Shown: piece by piece, positions 8,012-15,469 of the stretch
Numbering within the stretch: position 1 is the first letter of the stretch
Layout of the letters: every line of letters starts with the position of its first letter
NCBI GenBank assembly: GCA_013298075.1
Contig: JAAFJG010000044.1
Coordinates: 1-38,362 of the forward strand
Direction: 5' to 3'
Source: Cytophagales bacterium
GTDB taxonomy: Bacteria > Bacteroidota > Bacteroidia > Cytophagales > Microscillaceae
Length of the DNA stretch: 38,362 bases
Position numbers and translations under genes: made by a program
The notes under the pieces: generated by a model
What the model was told of the DNA's origin: nothing
The model's input: only the letters and a program-made list of their open reading frames with translations
Databases searched by the model: none

Positions 8012-9193
8012 ATGAAAATACTATATATTGCTTGGAAAGGAATAGGAAGTGGTGGTGCAAATGATAAAATTATTTCTCAAATAAATGGACTCAATAAAAA
8101 TGGGGTAGAATGTATTGGTTTATTTTTTGATGCAAATTTAAAAAGTATTTATCAAGATAATGAAAATAATGCTACCTATTTCCCTGTGGATATTACGAAA
8201 CCTCCTAAATTGTATTCTTACCATTTTTTTTGGAGGCTTTATCTTAATTATGAACAAGAAGAATTTTATAAAACAATAGAAGAAGTGATTAAAAATATGA
8301 AATATGATTTTATATTTTTTAGATATGATTTTGCAGATATTCATTTTCTTAGGTTTGTAAAAAAATTTGGTAAAAAAATATTTATTGAATATAATGCTAT
8401 ACCAGAAAGAGAATTTAAAAAAAATTCTGTTGGATCTCCACGGCATACTTATAGATATTACTGTGAAAAAATATTTTCAAAAAGTATTATTAGGTATGTC
8501 AAGGGGATTATTGGGGTAACAGATGAAATTACAAATTACCAACAAAAAAGACAAAAAAGAAAACTTGGTTATACACTTTCTAATGGTATTGATGTGGATA
8601 AATATCCATTAAAACAATATGTAGATTATAATGGTAGTGTTTTAAATATGATTATTTTAACAGGCTACACTTCTGATAAACATGGAATAGATAGAATACT
8701 AAAAAGTATGAGTCAATATCATGGAGAAATTATTATTAATTTTTATATAGTTGGAATGGTTGGTGAAAATGATAAATTATTAAGTAAAGAGTTAAAACTT
8801 GACAAACAAGTATTTTTTATCGATTTTTCTGAAAAAAAAGAAATTGATATTTTATTTAATCAAATACATATTGGTGTTGGTTCGATGGCATTTTTTAGAG
8901 AAGGTTTGCAAGAAGCAAGTCCATTAAAAGTGAGAGATTTTTTATCTCGAGGTTTACCTTTTTTCTATGGATATGAAGATACAGACCTTAATGCAAATAT
9001 TGATTCAAATCAATATTTCTTAAAATTTGAAAATAATAATTCTTTGATAGATATGCAAAAAGTAGTTGATTTTTTTGAACCTATTTTAAAAGATAAAACA
9101 CATATTCAAAAAATAAGAGAATATGCGTTACAAACAGTCGATTATCAATCTAAAATCCAAAAATTTATTTTATTTTTAAAAAATATCCAATGA
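8012..9193 (+). CDS. Glycosyltransferase, GT4-like (GT-B fold)
   Basis: A 393-aa protein starting MKILYIAWKGIGSGGANDK, a glycine-rich N-terminal loop typical of GT-B enzymes. The middle has LSNGIDVDKYP, the segment that begins the nucleotide-sugar-binding half in GT4 family members. The C-terminal part has EASPLKVRDFLSRGLPFFYG, the place where GT4 enzymes carry the E-x7-E motif; here E and K/R residues are present but the motif is not canonical. It probably adds a sugar to the polysaccharide repeat unit at the inner membrane. It overlaps the GT8 gene by 4 nt (ATGA), so the two are coupled. Confidence 0.77.
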   Translation: MKILYIAWKGIGSGGANDKIISQINGLNKNGVECIGLFFDANLKSIYQDNENNATYFPVDITKPPKLYSYHFFWRLYLNYEQEEFYKTIEEVIKNMKYDFIFFRYDFADIHFLRFVKKFGKKIFIEYNAIPEREFKKNSVGSPRHTYRYYCEKIFSKSIIRYVKGIIGVTDEITNYQQKRQKRKLGYTLSNGIDVDKYPLKQYVDYNGSVLNMIILTGYTSDKHGIDRILKSMSQYHGEIIINFYIVGMVGENDKLLSKELKLDKQVFFIDFSEKKEIDILFNQIHIGVGSMAFFREGLQEASPLKVRDFLSRGLPFFYGYEDTDLNANIDSNQYFLKFENNNSLIDMQKVVDFFEPILKDKTHIQKIREYALQTVDYQSKIQKFILFLKNIQ

Positions 9194-10062
9194 TTATTCC
9201 TATTGTACTTACTTTAGATAAAAAATATACACAACATTTGAGTGTCATGCTTGTTTCGTTATTTGAAAATAATACAAATTTAAGTTTTCATATTTATATT
9301 TTTTCAAATGAATTAGATACAAAAGATGAACAAATTACAAATGAACTCATTCAAAGATATGCCCAAAATGTATCATTTCATCAAATAAATATAGATAGTA
9401 TTAACCATTTTGGAGTACATGCCCATGTGTCATTGGCTACTTATTATAGAATTATAGTTTTTTCTTTACTCCCTGACTATGTAGATAAAGCTCTATATTT
9501 AGACCTTGATTTATTGGTGGTAAAAGATATTTCTTTTTTATATAATTTAGATATAGAAAATAAACTTTTAGGTGTAGTCCCAGAAGTAGATGAAATGATT
9601 TCACAAAAAAAAATATTAAATATTCCTGATGAAAAAATATATTTTAATGCAGGGGTAATGTTAGTCAATATAAAAAAATGGAAAGATGAAAAATGGACGG
9701 AGAAGGTAATAGAGTATATTAACATGAATCCTGAAAAAATAGAATTTTGGGATCAAGATGCGCTAAATGCCTTGTGCTATGATGAATGTATTTATATGGA
9801 TAAAAAATGGAATATGCAAGCAGGTTTCTTTCAAAAAAAATATAAAGACAATTTTGTTAAAACTGTTATTATTCATTTTACAGGCTCATCTAAACCTTGG
9901 CAATATATGAATAAACATATTTATAAAAAAATTTACTATCAATATTTAAAGAAAACTGATTTTAAAAATTATACTCCTCCAGATAAATCAATCGGTAATT
10001 TTTTTAGAAAGTATAAACTAATGCCAAAATTTTATGATAAACTATTTGAAAAAAAGAAATAA
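9190..10062 (+). CDS. Glycosyltransferase family 8
   Basis: A 290-aa GT8 enzyme. IPIVLTLDKKYTQHL opens the nucleotide-binding fold, YLDLDLLV supplies the metal-binding D-x-D (D105, D107), FNAGVMLVNIKKW and WDQDALNA are conserved GT8 segments, and IIHFTGSSKPWQY supplies the late His and Lys of the family. Relatives such as LgtC and WaaJ transfer hexoses in lipopolysaccharide synthesis, and the same kind of role at the cytoplasmic membrane is likely here. It shares 4 nt with the upstream glycosyltransferase and lies 9 nt before the membrane-protein gene. Confidence 0.88.
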   Translation: MIIPIVLTLDKKYTQHLSVMLVSLFENNTNLSFHIYIFSNELDTKDEQITNELIQRYAQNVSFHQINIDSINHFGVHAHVSLATYYRIIVFSLLPDYVDKALYLDLDLLVVKDISFLYNLDIENKLLGVVPEVDEMISQKKILNIPDEKIYFNAGVMLVNIKKWKDEKWTEKVIEYINMNPEKIEFWDQDALNALCYDECIYMDKKWNMQAGFFQKKYKDNFVKTVIIHFTGSSKPWQYMNKHIYKKIYYQYLKKTDFKNYTPPDKSIGNFFRKYKLMPKFYDKLFEKKK

Positions 10063-10071
10063 ATAAACTCT

Positions 10072-11178
10072 ATGCTTCAAAAAATACTAATAATCATTTT
10101 ATTTTCTTTATTTGTATGTTTTTTTGGAGCATATTTTTTATATGGGAAAGATTGGATAGAACAAGCCTATCAAAATAAACCTAATTTTTTTTTTGGTTCA
10201 ATCATTGATAATTTTTATCCAAGATTTTGGACTGAAAAACATAGATTTCAAGTCGATTTTTTTATTAATAAAGCCAATCAAGTCGTATTAAGATTATTTT
10301 TAGTTATTTCTTTCACTTCATTTACGTTATTGATTTGGTCTTTCAATTTTTTTCAATTTTCAACTCAGATTAAAAAATATTTTTCTCAAAAAGTTTCAAA
10401 AAAATACACTAGTTTTTTAAGAATTTGGTTGTGTTTGTTGATGTTGTATGTGGCTTATGATTGGATTTTTATTTTTCAAAATTTAGAAAATTGGAAAGAC
10501 TTTTATCATCCTGTTTTTTTATTAAAAATTTTTGGTCGTAATTTTCCACCTTTTTGGTTGTTAGCAACTTTGTGGTTTATTTGGTTATTCAGTACATTGT
10601 TTTTGTTATTTTTTAATTTTTACAGAATATTCTTTGGTATCGTTTGCGGAACTATTTTTATCTTTTTACAAGGTTTTTTATATAGTTTTCATAAAATAGA
10701 CCATACTTTTACATTGCTTAATTATTGTTTATTTTTATTACCTTTTCTGCTTTATTCCTATCAAAAAGTCAATATTTCTGAAAAATATCACGAATCTTGG
10801 GCATTAAAACTAATGCAACTCTCAATGATAAGTGCCTATTTTTTAGCAGGAATAGAGAAAATATTGATAGGTGGAACAACTTGGCTCGAACCAAATAATA
10901 TTCGTAATCATATCCATAATCACAAAATAATGCTTGGTGTTTGGTTATCAAACTCTGATTCTATATGTGTAATGATTGGTTTAGCAGGTATTTTATTTGA
11001 GATATTATTTCCATTAATTGTACTTTTTCAAGATTATAGAATATTATTTTTATGTATTGGAGTAGTATTTCATTTGGCAAACTTCTTTGTTTTGGGTGTT
11101 GGTGCGGTATTTCATCCTTGGATTCTTCTGTATGTGATATGGTTTGAAAATATAAATTTAAAGCAATTAAAGGAATAA
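10072..11178 (+). CDS. HTTM-like (vitamin K-dependent carboxylase-related) membrane protein
   Basis: A 368-aa integral membrane protein with about eight hydrophobic segments. In the second half LMQLSMISAYFLAGIEKILIGGTTWL, split over positions near 245-270, then a FEILFPLIVLF helix and a VFHLANFFVLGVG helix match the pattern of HTTM/VKG-carboxylase-like domains (Gln, Tyr-Phe-x-AGIEK and late His in helices). Bacterial HTTM proteins are mostly uncharacterised; no gamma-carboxylation role is claimed. It follows the GT8 gene after 9 nt, so it is probably cotranscribed and may act on the glycan or its lipid carrier. The polymer-like hydrophobic content rules out a soluble enzyme. Confidence 0.55.
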   Translation: MLQKILIIILFSLFVCFFGAYFLYGKDWIEQAYQNKPNFFFGSIIDNFYPRFWTEKHRFQVDFFINKANQVVLRLFLVISFTSFTLLIWSFNFFQFSTQIKKYFSQKVSKKYTSFLRIWLCLLMLYVAYDWIFIFQNLENWKDFYHPVFLLKIFGRNFPPFWLLATLWFIWLFSTLFLLFFNFYRIFFGIVCGTIFIFLQGFLYSFHKIDHTFTLLNYCLFLLPFLLYSYQKVNISEKYHESWALKLMQLSMISAYFLAGIEKILIGGTTWLEPNNIRNHIHNHKIMLGVWLSNSDSICVMIGLAGILFEILFPLIVLFQDYRILFLCIGVVFHLANFFVLGVGAVFHPWILLYVIWFENINLKQLKE

Positions 11179-11315
11179 TTTTGTAGTATATCTATAATTT
11201 TTATTTGTCTATCGAACTATTATTAACATTCATCTAATTATACTAACTAAGTTTTTTACGTTACGTTATTATGAATATAAAACATAATAAGAAAATATAA
11301 ATATTTAAAGAATTT

Positions 11316-11768
11316 ATGTTATCAATCATGTCAAAAATTTCATACACTATGTTAAACGAAGGAGAGTTATTTTTAGCCACACGTTATATACACGTTTATT
11401 GGGTCAATAGTAAAAAAACTATTATTTGTCAGGCGATTACTGATTATATTCCACATCAAGAATTTGAATTGATATTTTTAGATTTATTAGAATATATTTT
11501 TGACAATCCAACGGATATGTTTGTTTTTGATAAGTCCTCTTTGGTAACTTTTCACCAAGATACTTTGCGTTTCTTTTATTTTGATTGGAAACAAAAAGTT
11601 GAAGAATTGGGTATTAAAAAATTCAAACATATTTTACCTAATAACAAATCATTTATTACAAGCCTCAAAACCACTAAAGATATTTTGAGAAAAGAAAGAC
11701 CTGATGTGTGTATTGATGTGCCTTGTATCGAATATATTAGTAACTTAGATGATGCTTTTGAGAGATAA
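11316..11768 (+). CDS. Unknown 150-aa protein, possibly SpoIIAA/STAS-like
   Basis: I do not recognise this protein with confidence. It is soluble, rich in aromatic residues, with no signal peptide. The pattern of an HVYW strand, a short turn, an EFELIFLDLLEYI helix, a FDKSS turn, FHQDTLRFFYFDWKQKVEELG and IKKFKHILP resembles the small single-domain SpoIIAA/STAS-like proteins common in Bacteroidota. ATGs at 11328 and 11349 are alternative starts. The gene stands alone, 137 nt after the membrane-protein gene and 103 nt before tatA, and no clear -7 box precedes it. Confidence 0.55.
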   Translation: MLSIMSKISYTMLNEGELFLATRYIHVYWVNSKKTIICQAITDYIPHQEFELIFLDLLEYIFDNPTDMFVFDKSSLVTFHQDTLRFFYFDWKQKVEELGIKKFKHILPNNKSFITSLKTTKDILRKERPDVCIDVPCIEYISNLDDAFER

Positions 11769-11836
11769 TGGAAGATAATTATTGAGTTATCAATATTTTT
11801 TTAAAGAAAAAATATCAAAATAATGTTTTTATGTAT

Positions 11837-11844
11837 TATCTTTG
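11837..11844 (+). promoter_or_regulatory. -7 element TATCTTTG upstream of tatA
   Basis: TATCTTTG matches the Bacteroidota -7 consensus and lies 27 nt before the tatA ATG. No TTG is present at the ideal -33 distance. The TTG inside this box is in frame with tatA but is a promoter base, not a start codon. Confidence 0.55.
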
Positions 11845-11871
11845 CAAAAAAAAATTAATTTGATTTCAAAT

Positions 11872-12087
11872 ATGAATATTTCATCAATATTGTTGTTTTT
11901 GCCCAATTTAGGTGGTGGAGAATTATTGTTAGTGTTTTTTGTAATTTTATTATTCTTTGGGGCGAAAAAATTACCTGATTTAGCAAGAGGTTTAGGAAAA
12001 GGTATTCGTGAATTTAAAGATGCAACGAATGGCGTTAAAAAATCTTTGGAAGAAGGAATTAATACAGAAGACGAAAAGAAAAAATAA
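11872..12087 (+). CDS. tatA: Twin-arginine translocase subunit TatA/TatE family
   Basis: A 71-aa protein with one N-terminal membrane helix (about residues 12-30, [13 protein letters not shown]) followed by the hallmark [21 protein letters not shown] amphipathic helix, here reported in two parts, and a charged tail. TatA oligomerises to form the passage for folded proteins across the inner membrane with TatC. The frame could open at a TTG at 11842, but that TTG is part of the -7 box, so the ATG at 11872 is the start. tatC is not in the window, which is common in Bacteroidota. Confidence 0.92.
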   Translation: MNISSILLFLPNLGGGELLLVFFVILLFFGAKKLPDLARGLGKGIREFKDATNGVKKSLEEGINTEDEKKK

Positions 12088-12110
12088 AAATATATGGCAC
12101 TTGTATATTT

Positions 12111-12187
12111 TGCCTAATCATTACCCAAAAAATAAATATAAATCATTGATTTTCAATTATTTATATTATTTAAGAAATGATTGGGCA
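12111..12187 (+). repeat. Long imperfect inverted repeat before the Rpn-type gene
   Basis: Outer arms TGCCTAATCATT (12111-12122) and AATGATTGGGCA (12176-12187) pair over 12 bp with one T-G wobble. The interior also pairs imperfectly around a centre near 12150, giving a near-continuous 77-bp hairpin. It lies after tatA and 3 nt before a -7 box, so it could end tatA transcription, act as an operator over the -33 region, or be a small palindromic mobile element. Which of these holds cannot be read from one copy. Confidence 0.65.
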
Positions 12188-12190
12188 TCA

Positions 12191-12198
12191 TATTTTTG
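12191..12198 (+). promoter_or_regulatory. Possible -7 element TATTTTTG for the Rpn-type gene
   Basis: TATTTTTG fits TAnnTTTG and lies 51 nt before the ATG at 12250. No TTG is found at the expected -33 distance, where the right arm of the inverted repeat begins instead. Confidence 0.4.
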
Positions 12199-12249
12199 TT
12201 GTATATCACCAAAGATTATACTCACCAATCATTTTTAAATCTAAAAATA

Positions 12250-13104
12250 ATGGCAAAGAAAAAACCTACATCAAAACAAAACCAAAAAAAAGAATATGCC
12301 AACGCATACGATAAAATTTTAAAAGAAAATTTGATTGAAACTATCAAGCCTTTTTTTAAGCAATTATTTGGTTTTGAGATAAAAAATAAACAAATAGAAT
12401 ACATTCAACCAAGTTTACAAAAAACGTTTGAAGTAGAGGCTGATTTCCTAGCCAAAATAAAACATCAAAATCCTGCTGATGATTTTGTTTTGCATATAGA
12501 ATTTCAGACGCAAGATCATTTGACAATGGAAGTAAGAATGCTTTTTTATCAAGGTTTTATTCGAATTTCACACAATATTCCGATTAAACAATACGTTATC
12601 TATTTAGGAGAAGGGAAATCAAAAATGAAAACTTTTATCAAAGATGAAGACTTAGATTTTCGTTATCGTTTGATTAATTTCGAAGACATTGATGTAAATA
12701 CTTTTATCAATTCTGATATTCCTGAAGTAATTATTTTTGGTATATTAGCTGATTATAAAGGTGAAAAACCTGATAAAATAGCTGATATTATTCTCAAAAA
12801 ATTACTCAATTCAAATGTTGCCTTAGATAAAAAACAGAAATGTGTCAAACAATTAGAAGTTTTGTCAAAATTAAGAAATTTACAAGAAACAATTAAACAA
12901 AAAATAAATATTATGGCTTTTGCATACGATTTAAAAACTGATATTCGCTTTCTTGAGGGAGTTGAGGAAGGAGTAGAAAAAACTGTTCGTACTTCCGTGT
13001 TAAATTTGAATAAAAATAAAATAAATATTATTACTATTGCTGAAGCTTTTAATATTACTGAACAAGAAGTAATTGAAATTATCAATAAACAAGCAAAGAA
13101 ATAA
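12250..13104 (+). CDS. Rpn-family recombination-promoting PD-(D/E)XK nuclease
   Basis: A 284-aa protein. Residues about 15-130 form a PD-(D/E)XK core with D65 in EVEADFLAKI, E84 and Q86 in LHIEFQTQ, and the MEVRMLFYQGFIRIS helix. The E-x-Q form in place of E-x-K is typical of Rpn nucleases (E. coli RpnA has EHQ). Residues 222-284 are the tail: MAFAYDLKTDIRFLEG, a short E-G repeat, then an HTH-like ITIAEAFNITEQEVIEII. In E. coli, rpn genes encode a toxic anti-phage nuclease and, from an internal start, a C-terminal inhibitor. Here residue 222 is an ATG (12913) in an A-rich context. I chose ATG 12250; the earlier frame from 12181 is AT-rich leader. Four copies of the tail follow. Confidence 0.83.
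   Translation: MAKKKPTSKQNQKKEYANAYDKILKENLIETIKPFFKQLFGFEIKNKQIEYIQPSLQKTFEVEADFLAKIKHQNPADDFVLHIEFQTQDHLTMEVRMLFYQGFIRISHNIPIKQYVIYLGEGKSKMKTFIKDEDLDFRYRLINFEDIDVNTFINSDIPEVIIFGILADYKGEKPDKIADIILKKLLNSNVALDKKQKCVKQLEVLSKLRNLQETIKQKINIMAFAYDLKTDIRFLEGVEEGVEKTVRTSVLNLNKNKINIITIAEAFNITEQEVIEIINKQAKK
12913..13104 (+). CDS. Possible internally started 63-aa tail protein (RpnS-like) within the Rpn gene
   Basis: This ATG is codon 222 of the Rpn-type gene, in frame. The four downstream copies all start at the equivalent codon with the same A-rich 30-nt leader, which implies that this is a working translation start. By analogy to E. coli RpnA-S, the product would bind and restrain the full nuclease. 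No experimental sign can be seen in DNA alone. Confidence 0.45.
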   Translation: MAFAYDLKTDIRFLEGVEEGVEKTVRTSVLNLNKNKINIITIAEAFNITEQEVIEIINKQAKK

Positions 13105-13154
13105 ATTAAATATTCATTTTTACTCAAGAAACAATTAAACAAAAAATAAATATT

Positions 13155-13382
13155 ATGGCTTTTGCATACGATTTAAAAACTGATATTCGCTATCTTGAAG
13201 GACGTGAAGAAGGTATTGAGGAAGGTATCGAAAAAGGTATCGAAAAAGGACGTGAAGACACTATTTATACATCTGTATTAAATATGTATGAAAGCAGAGT
13301 AGATTTTATTACGATTGCTAAATTTATGAATATTACTGAACAAAAAGTAATTGAAATTATCAATAAGCAAGCAAAGAAATAA
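13155..13382 (+). CDS. Stand-alone Rpn tail copy 1 (75 aa)
   Basis: It begins MAFAYDLKTDIRYLEGREEG and ends NITEQKVIEIINKQAKK, matching the parent tail except for the middle. This copy has the longest E-G repeat (about five four-residue units, GIEEGIEKGIEKGRE). There is no nuclease domain, so it can only act as a tail: an inhibitor, a multimerisation partner or a DNA-binding piece. Its frame is intact although the repeat length differs from all other units, which suggests that coding is kept by selection. Confidence 0.7.
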   Translation: MAFAYDLKTDIRYLEGREEGIEEGIEKGIEKGREDTIYTSVLNMYESRVDFITIAKFMNITEQKVIEIINKQAKK

Positions 13383-13435
13383 TAAACTAAATATTCATTT
13401 TTACTCAAGAAACAATTAAACAAAAAATAAATATT

Positions 13436-13615
13436 ATGGCTTTTGAATATGATTTAAAAACTGATATTCGCTATCTTGAAGGACGCGAAGAAGTTATTCG
13501 TACTTCCGTGTTAAATTTGAATAAAAATAAAGTAAATATTATTACTATTGCTGAAGCTTTCAATATTACTGAACAAAAAGTAATTGAAATTATCGATAAA
13601 CAAACGAAGAGATAA
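13436..13615 (+). CDS. Stand-alone Rpn tail copy 2 (59 aa)
   Basis: The shortest tail copy. It reads MAFEYDLKTDIRYLEG, then REEVIRTSVLNLNKNKVN, then the ITIAEAFNITEQKVIEII module and the end KQTKR. The E-G repeat is reduced to one unit. The RTSVLNLNKNK segment and AEAF are shared with the parent rather than with the neighbours on either side, so units have not simply diverged in order. The ATG has the same A-rich leader as the others. Function as for copy 1. Confidence 0.66.
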   Translation: MAFEYDLKTDIRYLEGREEVIRTSVLNLNKNKVNIITIAEAFNITEQKVIEIIDKQTKR

Positions 13616-13665
13616 ACTAAATATTTATTTTTATTCAAGAAACAATTAAACAAAAAATAAATATT

Positions 13666-13857
13666 ATGGCTTTTGCATACGATTTAAAAACTGATATTCG
13701 CTTCCTTGAAGGACGTGAGGAAGGACGTGAGGAAACTATTTATACAAATGTATTAAATATGTATAAAAAGAAAATGGACTTTATTACTATTGCTGAAATT
13801 GCCAATATTACTGAACAAAAAGTAATTGAAATTATCAATAAACATACAAAGAAATAA
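13666..13857 (+). CDS. Stand-alone Rpn tail copy 3 (63 aa)
   Basis: It reads MAFAYDLKTDIRFLEG, two E-G units (REEGREE), TIYTNVLNMYKKKMDF, then ITIAEIANITEQKVIEII and KHTKK. It has the same length as the parent tail but not the same middle. The TIYTxVLNMY segment is shared with tail copy 1. The frame is intact. Function as for copy 1. Confidence 0.66.
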   Translation: MAFAYDLKTDIRFLEGREEGREETIYTNVLNMYKKKMDFITIAEIANITEQKVIEIINKHTKK

Positions 13858-13908
13858 ATTAAATATTCATTTTTATTCAAAAAAATAATTAAACAAAAAA
13901 TAAATATT

Positions 13909-14097
13909 ATGTTTCGGTATGATTTAAAAACTGATATTCGCTTTTTTGAAGGACGTGAAGAAGGACGTGAAGAAGTTATTTCTAACATCGTATTAAATAT
14001 GAATAAAAAGAAAATTGACTTTATTACTATTGCTGAAATTATAAATATTACTGAACAAAAAGTAATTGAAATTGTCAATAAACAAGCAAAAAAATAA
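13909..14097 (+). CDS. Stand-alone Rpn tail copy 4 (62 aa)
   Basis: The most diverged tail at its N-terminus (MFRYDLKTDIRFFEG) with two E-G units (REEGREE), VISNIVLNMNKKKIDF, ITIAEIINITEQKVIEIV and KQAKK. Its leader has also drifted slightly (AAAAAAATAATT instead of AAGAAACAATT). It ends 19 nt before the decayed first member of the next gene family, so both arrays could be read as one transcript. Confidence 0.64.
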   Translation: MFRYDLKTDIRFFEGREEGREEVISNIVLNMNKKKIDFITIAEIINITEQKVIEIVNKQAKK

Positions 14098-14116
14098 ATA
14101 AATTAAATATGCAAAT

Positions 14117-14785
14117 ATGGTCATAAAATCTTTTGAAAAATGGAGAATTGGAGAAGTAGAACGAACTTTTGGGATTCGTTTTCATAAGAAATTAGCGTTG
14201 ATGGATAAATGGCTCGATTTTGAAAAAGATATTACAACAGAAAAAAAATAGAATCGAACCATTAAGACTTCTTTTGGAAGAAATGGCGATATTTTGGGGA
14301 GAAGAAGACATTAAAGTTTTTTTTATTATTCCAATTATTTCTATCGTTAATTTTTATATATTTGATAAATATCGTACTTTTATGGAGGCAACTTTTCAGG
14401 CAGAAGTAAAAGATGTAGAGGATAATATTTATAATTTGCGTGGGGGTGTATAAATGGTCGTAGCAACAGGAAAACAAGACCCAGAAATTCCTTTTTTCTT
14501 TTTGAATGAATATAAAGCACAAGCAAAAGGAGGTTTTTTAGACCCCACAAGGACACTTTTAATCGCAATGTTAGCGGCACAAACCAAAAATAAGGCTATA
14601 AATTTTCCTATTTATGGCATGTATAATATTGGACAAAATTTTTTTTTCGTATTATTGGAACAAAAAAAAATTACACAATTAGTAAACAATTTGACGCAAC
14701 TGATAAACAAGATTTAGAAAAAATAGTTTCCATGTTACAATTTGTAAAAAATCATATTGAAAATATTGTTAATTCATCAATATAA
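14117..14785 (+). pseudogene. Decayed copy 1 of the tandem PD-(D/E)XK-like family
   Basis: It is almost identical to copy 4 (16350-17018) but broken. A 2-nt loss near 14241 shifts the frame into a TAG; a GAA-to-TAA change at 14451-14453 stops the second frame just before MVVATGKQD; paired small indels near 14545-14557 turn DPQGQLL into DPTRTLL; and another shift near 14668 loses the TISKQFDAT segment. The remaining sequence still follows the family to the end VNSSI and TAA at 14783. Two frames that look like genes at 14220-14453 and 14454-14717 are fragments of this pseudogene. Confidence 0.85.
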
Positions 14786-14806
14786 AAAGAAAAAAAACAT
14801 ACAAAT

Positions 14807-15469
14807 ATGGTCGTAAAATCTTTTGAAAAATGGCAAACGGAAGACTTACAACTAACGTTTGGCATCAAACCAAAACAAAATTCTGTTCTGATGGATAATT
14901 GGTTGAAAGCAAATGATAGTTTGTCTGATGAACAGAAAAATACGTTAGAAAATTTGCGTGAACGTTTATCTTATTTTGTAAATTATTGGAATGAACAAGA
15001 TTTGAAAAACTTTTTTATTATGCCAATTATCAATTTAATTGATTTTTGTCATCTTACAAAATATAGAACTTTTATGGAACACGTTTTTGCGGCTGATGTA
15101 GTAGATATTCATAATAATACGGTTTCTTTGCGTGGACGTGTGGAAATGGTGGTGGCAACAGGTGAACAAAAACCTCGAAATCCTTTTTTCTTTTTGAATG
15201 AATATAAACCGCAATTAAAAATACAAACTGACCCACAAGGACAATTATTGAGTGCAATGTTGGCAGCACAAGCGAATAATCAGAGCGATTTAGCCATTTA
15301 TGGAATGTATAATATTGGGCAATTATGGTTTTTTGTGGTGTTGGAAAGAAAAGAATATACAATCACCAAAGCCATCGATGCAACTAATAAACAAGACTTA
15401 GATAAAATAGTTTCGATGTTACAATTTGTAAAAAATCATATTGAAAATATTATTAATTCATCAAAATAA
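14807..15469 (+). CDS. PD-(D/E)XK-like family protein, copy 2
   Basis: A 220-aa soluble protein of unknown role. Motif layout: E63 in WNEQDLKNFFIMPII, E113 in RGRVEMVVATG, E132, K134 and Q136 in FFFLNEYKPQ, and Q144/Q146 in DPQGQLLSAMLAAQ. This resembles the E...D/E...E-x-K...Q order of PD-(D/E)XK nucleases, with Glu in the usual Asp position. The C-terminal helix QDLDKIVSMLQFVKNHIENI is shared by all copies. It is the most diverged of the four. Its TAA stop is exactly the left target-site copy of the MITE-like element that follows. Fold is inferred from motifs; activity is unknown. Confidence 0.72.
   Translation: MVVKSFEKWQTEDLQLTFGIKPKQNSVLMDNWLKANDSLSDEQKNTLENLRERLSYFVNYWNEQDLKNFFIMPIINLIDFCHLTKYRTFMEHVFAADVVDIHNNTVSLRGRVEMVVATGEQKPRNPFFFLNEYKPQLKIQTDPQGQLLSAMLAAQANNQSDLAIYGMYNIGQLWFFVVLERKEYTITKAIDATNKQDLDKIVSMLQFVKNHIENIINSSK

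Larger units (their letters stand above)
12883..14110 (+). repeat. Five-unit tandem array of the Rpn C-terminal tail region
   Basis: Units start at 12883 (inside the Rpn-type gene), 13125, 13406, 13636 and 13878, with lengths of about 242, 281, 230, 242 and 233 bp. Each begins with the bases that encode QETIKQKINI in the parent, continues with an ATG-started tail frame, and ends with a stop plus an AT-rich spacer ending in a stretch like TTCATTTTTACT. In units 2-5 the first 30 bp are no longer coding yet are almost unchanged. Length differences fall mainly in the E-G repeat, in whole codons. Confidence 0.93.

Noticed and set aside
11842-11871. TTG start giving TatA ten extra residues
   Set aside because: The TTG is the end of the TATCTTTG -7 box and would lie upstream of the transcript start.
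12883-14110. CRISPR array or non-coding satellite
   Set aside because: Units of about 240 bp each carry an open, conserved reading frame with homology to the end of the Rpn-type gene.
14220-14717. Two plus-strand frames of 77 and 87 codons that look like small genes
   Set aside because: Alignment by eye with copy 4 shows that they are two pieces of one pseudogene separated by a GAA-to-TAA change, with further frameshifts on both sides.
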